Origin: Lunularia cruciata
Lineage: Eukaryota > Streptophyta > Marchantiopsida > Lunulariales > Lunulariaceae
Length of the DNA stretch: 64,000 nucleotides
Assembly: GCA_948567375.1 (NCBI GenBank)
Contig: OX419757.1
Span: 7,130,001-7,194,000 of the forward strand
Direction of reading: 5' to 3'
Shown: piece after piece, positions 21,501-30,154 of the stretch
Layout: each line of letters begins with the position of its first letter
Position numbering within the stretch: position 1 is the stretch's first letter
Made by a program: the position numbers and the translations under genes
The notes under the pieces: generated by a model
What the model was told of the DNA's origin: nothing
Database searches by the model: none
What the model saw: only the letters and a program-made list of their open reading frames with translations

Positions 21501-22060
21501 GAAGTGTTGGTGGTGTTAGTCACAAGAACTATGACTCTATGGTTTGATGACCCAATCCTCAAGTACACTTTGTGCCATCAATCAGTTGTGCATGCTTCTT
21601 TCAACCATGGCTTCCCAAGAAGTAAGTCATAGCTTGAATCCTTCAAGACTTGGAAATTCATGAGATTTTGAACTCCCATAACTGAAACTACCACTTTATC
21701 CATCACTCCTATTGGTTGAACTTGTTACTTGTTTGCCATGCTCACCACAAATGTTGAAGGTCTTGAGGGTATCATACTCAACTTCTTCATCAACCTTTCT
21801 GACATGGCATTCCCTGCTGATCCTCCATCAACCAATGCATCCTTGATATTGTGACCATTTACTCTCACATCAATCTTGGAGGTAAATTCACAAGCCTCCC
21901 ATGGTGTTGGTTTGGCATCCACCACCCCCATTGATACTAGAATTTTTTCCTTCTTCTTCCTCTTGCTCCTTGTAGAACTCAAACCACCTCTAAGCTCCTT
22001 TCTCAAAGTATGATTCAAAGTAATCAATTGTCCCACTTTGATGTTAGCATTGTGACTACC
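18538..22060 (-). pseudogene. Tat-like pol relic (protease-RT-RNase H-integrase)
   Basis: Minus-strand pieces in order. Protease: 'DALVDGGSAGNAMSE' (about 21845-21800), an altered DGGS-type active site. RT: 'EEHKIEVESHARPIRQKQYR' (about 21150), 'VGFIFEVENSEWVSPIVIVKK' and, after two frame changes, 'FIDDFCVYG' (about 20665), where the catalytic DD is kept, then 'LLLGHIISKDGI'. RNase H: 'LYIDASNVAIGCTLSQ' (about 20215-20170) and 'TIVIDHKALKYIF'. Integrase: a poorly preserved zinc-binding region (about 19520-19440), 'DFVGPFNKTPRNNQYIVIVIDYLTKWVEA' split over 19370-19280, and an 'EYRTTMKTSIRYSPFQLVYG' block (about 18985-18925). A C-terminal 'GPIIVEKVW' block lies near 18610. Stops occur at 20707-20723 and elsewhere. 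No chromodomain follows. Confidence 0.88.
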
Positions 22061-23312
22061 AACATCCTCCAAGACATTGTAATTCCATTGTTGCTTTGAG
22101 ATCAAAAAGTCCTCCATCCCCAACTTCTTCCTTGGAGTCTTTGTTATTGATGGTGTTGAAGTGCTTGTGCAAGTGCTCCTAGTAGGCATAGGAGTATCTT
22201 GGCTAGGAGTAAATTCTTGAAAAGAGTGCATATCCTCTGCAAAACGAGCTCTCTTCTTCTCTTGTGCCAAAAGCTCCAAATTGAGACTCTTGGATTTTGA
22301 GCACTCTCCCTTCTCATACTTGCTCTCAACCACATCTATAGATGATATCCCCTTACCTTTGTTTGGATTAGGAGCCACTTGAGTTTCACTACCTCCCTCT
22401 TCCCTCTATTGGTTCTCTCATAACCCCTTCCTCCATGGTAAGTGAAATTTGGGCAATTCCTTTGGATATGGCCTCTTCCTCCACAACCAAAACAATTTCT
22501 CTCATTGAAATTGTTGTTTGGTTGGCCTCCTCTATATGGATAACTTCTGTAACTCCTAGGCACTCCCCACATTCTGATCCACCTCTCTCTTCTCCCATAG
22601 TTGCACCACATTGATCTTGAGATCTACAAGTTATTCTCTGATGATTTGAAGTGGATCCTTTGATGGAGATGCAAGAATTGGAGCAACTACTACTTGTGGT
22701 GCAACCCTTGCCACCAAAGAATCAGAAGTTCTACCATACTTGTAACCTTGAGGAGGATGCACAACCTCCTTCACCACCAAATCACTCTCAAGCCCTTCCA
22801 AACTCTCCTCCATACAAATTGCAATCTTGATAGCTTCAATCTTGGAAGAAGGTTTCTCATATCTCACCTTGCTTCTAATTTGTGGTCTCAACCCTCCCAT
22901 AAAATTCTTGGTGAGCATGGCCCCTATGCCAATTGCAGTAGTCTCCACATCATCCCCACCCTTCCTCAACACTATGCAAAAACTCTAACTCTAACTTTAA
23001 CTCTAACTCTAACTTTTCCACTCTTTCCACATAGACTCTCACTTTCTTTCCATCTCCTTGTTTGAGAAAGGTAACCTCACTCATCAATCTCTCATAAATA
23101 TCATTTGGAAGAAATTTCTCAATGACTGCTGAAATCAAACTCTCCCAAGACTCTTCTTCCCCATCTCTCCTCTCTCTCTTTTGGTATTCTGACTCGTACC
23201 ATGTAAGTGTTGCATCCTCAAAGAAATTTGGTAATAATGAGACCCACTCATTCTTCCTCCTCTCATTGTTTCCTATGCAAGCCCTCTTGAAGTCTCTCAC
23301 AAAGGCCTCCAT
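21725..23312 (-). pseudogene. Tat-like gag and gag-protease linker
   Basis: The gag starts at ATG 23312 with 'MEAFVRDFKRACIGNNERR' and 'SLLPNFFEDATLTWYESEY', a capsid pattern seen in gypsy gags. 'MLTKNFMGGLRPQIRSKVR' follows at 22972-22631 in a second frame, then the CCHC knuckle 'CFGCGGRGHIQRNC' at 22510-22470, complete with all four ligands. The linker toward the protease (22378-21725) is Ser/Thr/Lys rich. The frame is broken at about 22960 next to the simple repeat (22982-23018) and near 22625. A homologous gag lies on the plus strand at the right edge of the window. Confidence 0.85.
22982..23018. repeat. Simple repeat (CTCTAA)n in gag
   Basis: About six hexamers with one variant, encoding alternating Leu, Glu and Lys in gag on the minus strand. 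It probably arose by replication slippage, and the gag frame shifts beside it. Confidence 0.75.
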
Positions 23313-23499
23313 ATCTTCTCCATCCTTGCCAAAGAAAACTGGAAGTTTCTACATCTTAACTCCTCACTATCTTTCTTTTCTCTCAAATTTTTTTTCTTAT
23401 TTTTTTCTCTCACTCTATAACTAATAGAGTATATACATGACTAACATCATCTAAGAATAATCCACTCTAGGGAACATAAAAGGTTCAGGTTGCTCCAAG

Positions 23500-24061
23500 A
23501 TTTCTATAGCAACATCAAATCCTAGAGTGCATATTAATCAAACTCTCATGGATAGTTTATCCATAAGTTAAAAGATTATCTCCATCACTAATCTTGAGAA
23601 CTAACTGATGAAGGTGGTAGTATTTTTTTAGTTTTACTAAGACTCTCTCTAAGATCCTTCACCAAAGTCTCCAAAATTGCTTATACTCCACTACACTCAT
23701 GTCCTTTTGGAAGCACTTCCACTCTACAAACCTCACACAACTCATTGGTCTTATATCTTCTCCCTCCCAATCTTGGTGAAGAAGGTCCAACATGCAAACC
23801 CAAGTCAAGTAAGCCTCTCCTTTCTCTCAATCTCTTGCTCTGAAAAGTCAATGGATATGAACTTGCCTTATATCCCTTCTCTCTACATAAAAAGCACTTA
23901 GACTCATTCTTTCTTCCAAGTGGTGTAGGTTTTTGGATCCTCTCAACACTCTCTTCAAATTCTATTCTAAACTCTCTTCTCCTCAAATCTACCCCTAAAA
24001 TCACCTCAAACCCTTGGGGAACTTTGCATAGCCTCAATTTCCACTCTTTGTGACCCTCCAT
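23500..24061 (-). pseudogene. Extra ORF upstream of gag with two Cys-rich motifs
   Basis: An open frame from ATG 24061 to TAA at about 23681 encodes 126 residues. It contains 'CFLCREKGYKASSYPL' (a CCHC-like knuckle with His read as Tyr and the last Cys lost) and, near the end, 'CEVCRVEVLPKGHEC', a second Cys/His cluster. Past one TAA, the same frame continues 'ILETLVKDLRESLSKTKKIL' to 'SSQD' and a stop near 23605. That tail is shared with the right-edge element (62720-62815), but the part before the second cluster is not. Extra ORFs upstream of gag are known in Tat-branch elements such as Ogre, with unclear function; applying that here is inference. Confidence 0.65.
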
Positions 24062-24894
24062 GTTCCCAAGATGAGTCTAAACACTCAAACATGCTTTTTG
24101 TTGCTTTCACACTCCTCATGCACAAAATCTAAGCTCTCCAAAATTGACCCTTCTTCATAATGTTAGTCAAATCTCACAATTGGAATGTTACAGTCCTTTG
24201 AATTTTTTCACACTTCCTCACAACTTTAGGCTCTCCCTCCTTGAAAAATTTCAAATCTTTTCATCAAGCCATTTGGCCTAGGCACCTTTCTATTCAGCAC
24301 ACATATTTCAAATTTGGTCTGAAACCAACCCTCCTCACTTTAAAAACTTATAACTCTTTGTTCAAGAATGATCTCTATCTAATTTTTGTGTCAATAGGTA
24401 GGATGCAATGCAGTGAATTTTCTTAGGAAGTGTCAGCACAATCCCTGAAAATTGAAGAAATGGCAGACTCTGTACAATTTTCCAGAGAGCACGTAGTGCG
24501 GAAGCAGTTTACCCTATTAACTTTCAAAATTCTAGCCCAGTGCACATAGTAGCTCTCAAAATAATTTCAAGTGTGATAATTAAAGGATAACCCAAATTTT
24601 CATATGTGAAAATTTCAAGTCTAGATTCCAAACTTGAGATTTTGCCCAAAATCACCTTAATCTCCAAAATCTACAATCCACCTCACACAATCTCTCCAAA
24701 TCCTCTCAAGTATACAAGATGTATAAAATCATCTCAAAGACATCATAATGGACTACAATGTATACAAATGGGTCCAAATTCTCTAACATAAGTTCAGCAC
24801 TCTCCTCCCTTAAAGTTCTCTCCAAGTGACCTCTCATAGCCTCCTTCTGTCTAATATAGAATTGTACGTGGAACATTATCATGCTTTCTAGAGA

Positions 24895-24913
24895 GGTCTC
24901 GACAATGGAACCA
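24895..24913 (-). other. Primer binding site, tRNA-Asp-like
   Basis: Minus-strand TGGTTCCATTGTCGAGACC begins four bases after the 5' LTR. It resembles the tRNA-Asp complement used by Athila/Tat elements, with several transitions. The assignment is from memory of that family. Confidence 0.55.
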
Positions 24914-24917
24914 AAAA

Positions 24918-25436
24918 TGTGAGCCTGCTTGTCTCTCACTTAGGATGAACCTCTCATGGCTATTATGGTAGTGCACCATGGACTAAGAAGGTAAGGAACC
25001 CCAACTCCATCATACTCCTCCAAGGCTACCACTCCAAAACTCAAGACATTGCTCACTAGAGAACTCAATGAGAGAGAAATAGTTGCAAATGAAAGGATGA
25101 TGAGTACTTCATCACCCCTTGTTTATATACTTATGAAATAGTTATGCACCAAAGTTACTAATTATTGGAGTAATTCAAGTTACTAGGCTAAAAGTCAAGT
25201 AAAGTCAAAAAGTATAAAAGAATATCTATCCACATGGTCATATTCCACTAAGCATGTGATCTTATCTTGACGCAACCACTAAGTCAAAAATTCCTTCACA
25301 TGTGCTATCTTTGGATTATAGAAGAATCCAAAACAAAAAGACTTGCGAGCCCAAGAGTTCTCAACTCTTTCCTCAAAGCCAAACACCTAAGAATAATACC
25401 AAGTCAACATACTAGAATCCAAAATAGTGGTGCTCA
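24918..25436 (-). mobile_element. Tat-like element 5' LTR (519 bp)
   Basis: Partner of 17935-18451, with scattered substitutions and a few one- or two-base indels. Similarity stops after GCTCATCTTTT, which fixes the end at the CA of 25435-25436 to within a few bases. Confidence 0.9.
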
Positions 25437-25747
25437 TCTTTTCCATTTCCTTTAAAGTAAGGTTCCCTCTATCTTAACTATGACTAACTTTAACTAATCA
25501 TGATTAATGTAGAATCATTCTTTATCTCTACATAAATAATACATCTCAAGTACTTGTAATACCAAGTTAAATATCACAATACCACACACATGTACAAATG
25601 GGTGTTACAAATCACGTGCCAAACGATCAAGTGAAAGGCAAAAAGCCTATCTAGCCTCATCATGGAGTGTGTGGAATAACCTATGGAATAGACGTGGACA
25701 TGGAAAACTAGTCTCAAATAACCTCTAAATGCAACCCGCCTGAGAAA

Positions 25748-26002
25748 CTAACCACTCTTACCACTTGATTGGTATGCTTGGAACGAGTGATGAAGGATAA
25801 AAGAAGCATGTGTAATCACGAGTGTCACTATTGTCAATGTGGTCGTTCGTCTCATGAAGACATCCCAAGTGGTCCAATCATAGTCCTTGTGCATCCTTCT
25901 CATATGGGTCTTTACCCATTGCAGGGTGAAACATCGATAACACACAAAGCATGGCGTATCCCGAGTTATTTTAGGCGACCACACATGGAAAGGTACAATC
26001 AC
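25748..26002 (-). pseudogene. Possible C2H2-like zinc finger scrap
   Basis: A minus-strand frame of 84 codons contains 'CFVCYRCFTLQWVKTHMRRM' followed by His, which fits Cys-x2-Cys-x11-His-x4-His, close to a C2H2 finger. It sits upstream, in minus-strand sense, of the LINE-like gene once the Tat-like element is removed. It might be that gene's N-terminal nucleic-acid-binding finger, but no continuous frame joins them. It may also be coincidence. Confidence 0.3.
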
Positions 26003-26816
26003 GGTTAGTACAAAAATAATGATAATAACACATGATGCTCTTTTTCATTTCTCCCCATATCTATAAAACCATAATCCTCATATCACACCTCACATAAAAA
26101 AATACAATCTTGCCAAACTCTAAAAATGATAAACGTTCATAATTTTTAATTTCAAGTTTAATTTAAAAAAAATTAAATTCTCATATAATTTAATCATGAA
26201 AATCAAAAAAATCAAAATAAAAATTCACGATCCATCACTTTCAATGGATAATAATCATTTTAAACTCTAAATAAAATTAAAAATCTTCATAACTTTTTGC
26301 TCAATTCTCAATAATCTTCAATCCAAATACCTATGAAATTAAACTTGAAAAACAATAAAAATCTATAATTCACTAGCGTGCTGCATGCTAGAAAACCCTC
26401 ATAATTTATAAATACGTTCTTCTCACCTCTCTCTCTTCCGTCTCCACACTCTCCCGCACGCGAACTCGATCACGGGTTGAGTTAAATGTAAATCATGCAG
26501 AGCTCCACCGGTAGAGTTGAGGATTACATACGAGTACAGTACATTTCTGCTCTCGTGGACATCCGTCCGAGACCCTCAACTGAGTGTAACAAATAAATAA
26601 TTTTACTCGAGTGAAAAGAAACTCAAATAAGAATGAGAAGTGGAAAGAACGACGCGATTGAGTGATAGACTATTCGATGGACTTTGCGTCGGGTGCATCA
26701 CTGTTTCATGAAGATATGATTTTGTCCGTTATGAGGGGATCTTGGATATCCAAGGACAACCAATACGCAAAACTGCATAGAAATCGCGTGAACGCGTCCA
26801 TGGCAGGGAGTTGTCG

Positions 26817-26965
26817 CCAGTAGCTACAGGTTGTCCCCAATCTGCAGCCGCCACCGACTGGACGCGACAGGAGTGGCCTCCAGTAGCTATAGGTTGTCTC
26901 CAAGTTAGGGTTCCATCCCGTCTAAAGCGGCCACCAACTCTGGACGTGACAGGTGGGATTACCGT
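26817..26965. repeat. Imperfect two-copy tandem repeat
   Basis: CCAGTAGCTA(C/T)AGGTTGTC recurs at about 26818 and 26879, each followed by a GCC(G/A)CCA..ACT.GGACG(C/T)GACAGG block. No known function. Confidence 0.55.
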
Positions 26966-28519
26966 AAGCCGGGCAAAGAAGCTCATCTTGTGGTTTCATG
27001 GATGCAAACAAATACCAAGTGATGGGTGAATTTACAAACTTTTAGGATATCATCCTCGTTTAGTTACACGGCCGGCAGATTTTGATCTGGAGATGGTTTT
27101 CTAATCAAACGGAATTTGAAGCAGATGACGAGTGGAGGTTCACCCTGTGTGCCTACGGATCGACAGAGTGAACGTTAAAATGTATTATCTCCCAAAATTG
27201 ATCACTCGTCGAAATGGACACGTTATATTCTTGCATTGAAATTGTATCCCATACCAAAACAATCGCTCAAAAAGACTAAAAATCTAAATACATTTATATC
27301 TCCTACAAAGTTCTCAAGAGCTTTCTTGTCCTATAAACTTATCCATAGTTTTTTGTTTAGTTACCATGGAATATAATTTATTTTTTCTAAATTTCAAGAC
27401 AATTGTGTATTTACTTGTAACTTATACAAATATATACTTGGAAATTGATGAATTACTATCTCCCCCGATCGCTGATCGTGTGCATTGGATGGTCCATAGC
27501 CAATATGGCATAGTCCAAATGGCAATCAAAACTTAATTCTAGATAGAAATGCAACTCTATCCTCACTTGTCTTTTACATGGGCGGAGGGTACGAGTAAGT
27601 AAACATTGGCAGTCGGAATACGAGAAAGCAACAGTGTGCCCGATACGGAATCCAAATTTAGCATCATAGGAAATTAAGTTTTTCTTGTCAGAAAGTGACC
27701 TTTCTTTGGGCTAAAAAGAAATCGAATGCCCACGACCTATCCTTGAATTTCTTCGGTGCAATCTCAAGGTGCAGATGATTGTGCGCATTAATTGAACCAC
27801 TTTTGAACATACATATACTTTTGAACTTACCGAAACTATTGGGCCTTAGACCCCCTTTTACCCTCTATGTCTTTTCCTTGTACGGGCTTGATAGGATCGT
27901 CCCATCCTTCTTATTATCCTAAGCGGTCGCCATTTCCTTGCCTTTTGAAGAGGTGGAGTCACGATGTCCTCTTATCCATCATATATCCAACAGAGCTGTC
28001 CTTCTAAGTCCTTGTGACTATTGTGACTATTGTGACTCGCTAGATAATCTTCAGAATGTTTGTGTCACGTACATGCTTTGGAAAAGATTGGCGATGGTGT
28101 TACAAAGTTACGTACCCTGCAGGCGTATGAGTGAGTAAAAATCTGCTCCTGTACTACTTCCAACTAGGTTGGTTTTTGGCTTCTCCTTCGTTGTAGTTGG
28201 CATATATGCACAAAAGGTAGCGCGAAATGTGCGCAGCACGTTTACTGTGACAGTCACAGTTTAATTTCTGCATGTTATTGATAACACCACCGCAACAGGA
28301 AAGTTTCTTTGAAGACCAATGAGACATCGTTAACTATCTGTAGCAGCTGGTAAGCCGTGGTATGGGCAATCTGGAAACGCGCATGAGATTTGGTATTAAG
28401 GTGGGGTAGCCATGAAGTTACACTAAAGACCTGTAATGCAAACAGCTTCTAGATTAACCAACACTGGCGTGGATGATTGGAGACGGAATCCAGTGGGAAA
28501 TTTCTGCGTGCACGGAATG

Positions 28520-29212
28520 GGATCGATTCTAGCCTTTGTCCAGATATAAGGGCTTCGGAGGCCAAAGGTCCTCCCGGAATGGTGCAGAGTACGACGACTG
28601 TAATATCTTGAAGTGCTCATTTCTCTCTCAATTTTGTCGTGTGGGCAACACTTGAGGTAAGATACTATCACAGTCTGTGCAGTTTTTCAGTTGCTGTCTA
28701 CGGTCAATCCAGTGAATGCATTTCTGTGCAAATTGCAAAGAATAAACTGATGAGAATCTCGCTGCCTTTGATTGCATGCAGCCGGTTGTTTGGATAGTTT
28801 CCTGCCTTGCATGAGCTCTTGATTCATTCGATGACAGTGTGAATTGTCGCAATCCAGAGTCTAGCAATTGCCAAAATACCAACAATTGTCCATTGTCGCA
28901 ATCCGAACGGATCATCGCGGCAATTGGCGATTGTCGTTATTGTAGCTATTGCTAGACTTCTGGATTGAACGTAATCCAGAAGTCTAGCAATTGCGACGAT
29001 AGAAAATGTTACTGCCAGGCCGAGATTAGACTTAAATTGGTAAATGTACAGAGTATTTAGAGCTCTCCAGATTCTCCCTTAGGGACAACGCGCTTTGAAC
29101 TTCCAATCGAGCCGAGCTACGTCCGTTATTCCACTACGATCGTAACACTTGTGCAACCTCTCTGCAGTTTAAGGAAGCTCTTTGGTGATTCCAAGAACCC
29201 AGATCTAAGGTT
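28520..29212 (+). promoter_or_regulatory. Promoter, 5'UTR exon and intron of the first epoxide hydrolase gene
   Basis: GGATCGATT at 28520 and CTTGAAGT..CATTT near 28610 recur in the same order upstream of the second gene (33342 onward). A TATA-like ATATAAG lies at about 28543. CACTTGAG|GTAAGAT at 28649-28663 is a good splice donor and matches the second gene's donor. Acceptors are possible at 29167 (CTCTCTGCAG) or 29195. The implied 5'UTR intron would be about 0.5 kb. Inferred by comparison; no transcript evidence is available here. Confidence 0.55.
28948..28991. repeat. Perfect 19-bp inverted repeat with a 6-base loop
   Basis: Arms 28948-28966 (ATTGCTAGACTTCTGGATT) and 28973-28991 are exact reverse complements around GAACGT. 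A further near-copy of the right arm (AATCCAGAGTCTAGCAATTGC) lies at about 28853. It falls within the inferred 5'UTR intron of the first epoxide hydrolase gene and has no counterpart in the second. Confidence 0.85.
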
Positions 29213-30154
29213 ATGGATCATATTACGCATAGAACTTTGGATATAAATGGGATTAAAATGCACATAGCTGAGCAAGGGACAGGACCAGCAGTCTTGCTCC
29301 TGCACGGCTTTCCTTCACTCTGGTACACTTGGAGACACCAGATACCGGTTTTGGCGGAAGCAGGCTACCATGTCGTTGTCCCAGACATGAGAGGATACGG
29401 ACAAACAGAAGCACCTGCCGATCCCAGTAAGTATACATTCTTGCACCTTGCAGGAGACGTGATCGGTTTGATTGACGCCTTAGGAGAGAAGAAAGTACAT
29501 ATCGTCTCCCACGACCTGGGAGCAGCAACAGCGTGGTATGTCGCTCTGTTCCGGCCTGATCTCGTCAAATCTGTAGTATCACTCTGCGTTTCTCCCATCA
29601 ATCGTCACCCCAAGTACAGCATGGTCGACATGATGCGCGCAGGATATGGTGACAAAGTCTACGCGGTCCAATGGCTAGAGCCTGGGAAAGGAGAAGCTGA
29701 TTTATCGAAGGATATCAAACTGTCAATCGAGAAACTTTACAGCTACAGAATCCCTAAGATTCTAATGGCAACAGATGAGAAATCGGTCATAGACAATATA
29801 GAGCGCCCAAAGGAACTTCCTGCTTGGCTCACGTCGGAGGAGATTCAGTACTATGTTGACAACTTTTCGAAAACAGGGTTCACTCCAGCCTTGAATTGGT
29901 ACAGGAACATTCGTAGTAGCTGGGAGCTGACCACCGCCTGGACTAGCAAGAAGATTCCTGTGCCCGGTCTCATAATCATCGGGGATTTGGACTTGCTCAT
30001 CAGTGCTACAAGACCCTACTTGGAAAGCCCTGCCTTCAAGAATGATGTTCCAAATGGAGAGTACATAATTGTTCCAAATGTTTCACATTTTCTACACGAG
30101 GAGACTCCTGAGTTAGTGAACAACTATATACTCGAGTACTTGAAGAAGACCTAG
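29213..30154 (+). CDS. Soluble epoxide hydrolase (alpha/beta hydrolase fold), copy 1
   Basis: 313 residues, the usual length of plant soluble epoxide hydrolases, which add water to epoxides of fatty acids and related lipids to form diols in the cytosol. Visible family features: oxyanion-hole motif 'HGFP' at 31-34; 'DMRGYGQTEAP' at 58-68; nucleophile Asp101 in 'SHDLGAATAW'; lid tyrosines Tyr150 and Tyr230 ('ALNWYRN'); acid Asp260 in 'GDLDL'; and catalytic His292 in 'VSHFLHEE'. The full catalytic set is present. Oddity: the residue after the nucleophile is Leu102, where Trp is nearly invariant (the second copy has Trp). There is no signal peptide and no intron in the coding region. The ATG at 29213 matches the start of copy 2. 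About 75% identical to copy 2 by hand count, so the two are an old tandem duplication. The substrate cannot be told from sequence. Confidence 0.93.
   Translation: MDHITHRTLDINGIKMHIAEQGTGPAVLLLHGFPSLWYTWRHQIPVLAEAGYHVVVPDMRGYGQTEAPADPSKYTFLHLAGDVIGLIDALGEKKVHIVSHDLGAATAWYVALFRPDLVKSVVSLCVSPINRHPKYSMVDMMRAGYGDKVYAVQWLEPGKGEADLSKDIKLSIEKLYSYRIPKILMATDEKSVIDNIERPKELPAWLTSEEIQYYVDNFSKTGFTPALNWYRNIRSSWELTTAWTSKKIPVPGLIIIGDLDLLISATRPYLESPAFKNDVPNGEYIIVPNVSHFLHEETPELVNNYILEYLKKT

Larger units (their letters stand above)
17935..25436 (-). mobile_element. Tat/Athila-like Ty3/gypsy element with an extra ORF, ~7.5 kb
   Basis: Flanked by similar LTRs of 517 and 519 bp (17935-18451 and 24918-25436), both TG..CA. 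Next to the 5' LTR on the minus strand is a tRNA-Asp-like PBS. Internal order in element orientation: 5' leader, an extra ORF with Cys-rich motifs, gag with a CCHC knuckle, protease, RT, RNase H, integrase. No chromodomain is visible. The extra ORF and PBS type point to the Tat/Athila branch; this rests on recognition. Flanking 5-mers GGATT and TCTTT do not match, so no target duplication is preserved. It abuts the LINE-like gene at 17935. LTR divergence is clearly larger than in element A, so it is older, and its ORFs hold many stops. Confidence 0.88.
25437..28442. other. Mostly non-coding; AT-rich then GC-richer host-like DNA
   Basis: 25440-26400 is AT-rich with no identifiable gene apart from the C2H2-like scrap listed separately. 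From about 26400, CpG and GC rise towards the epoxide hydrolase genes. A short (TTGTGACTA)n run with three units lies near 28010-28036. No convincing ORF, tRNA or transposon end was found in 27000-28440. Confidence 0.45.

Noticed and set aside
22982-23018. Telomere-like CTCTAA repeats
   Set aside because: The unit is CTCTAA, not the plant CCCTAAA; it is short and lies in gag, where it encodes a Leu/Glu/Lys run.
17930-25441. Target site duplication for the Tat-like element
   Set aside because: The 5-mers next to the LTR ends are GGATT and TCTTT; they do not match, and shifting the ends by a few bases does not help.
29253-29601. Minus-strand open frames within the epoxide hydrolase genes
   Set aside because: They are opposite a full-length conserved coding region and are present only because of its codon composition.
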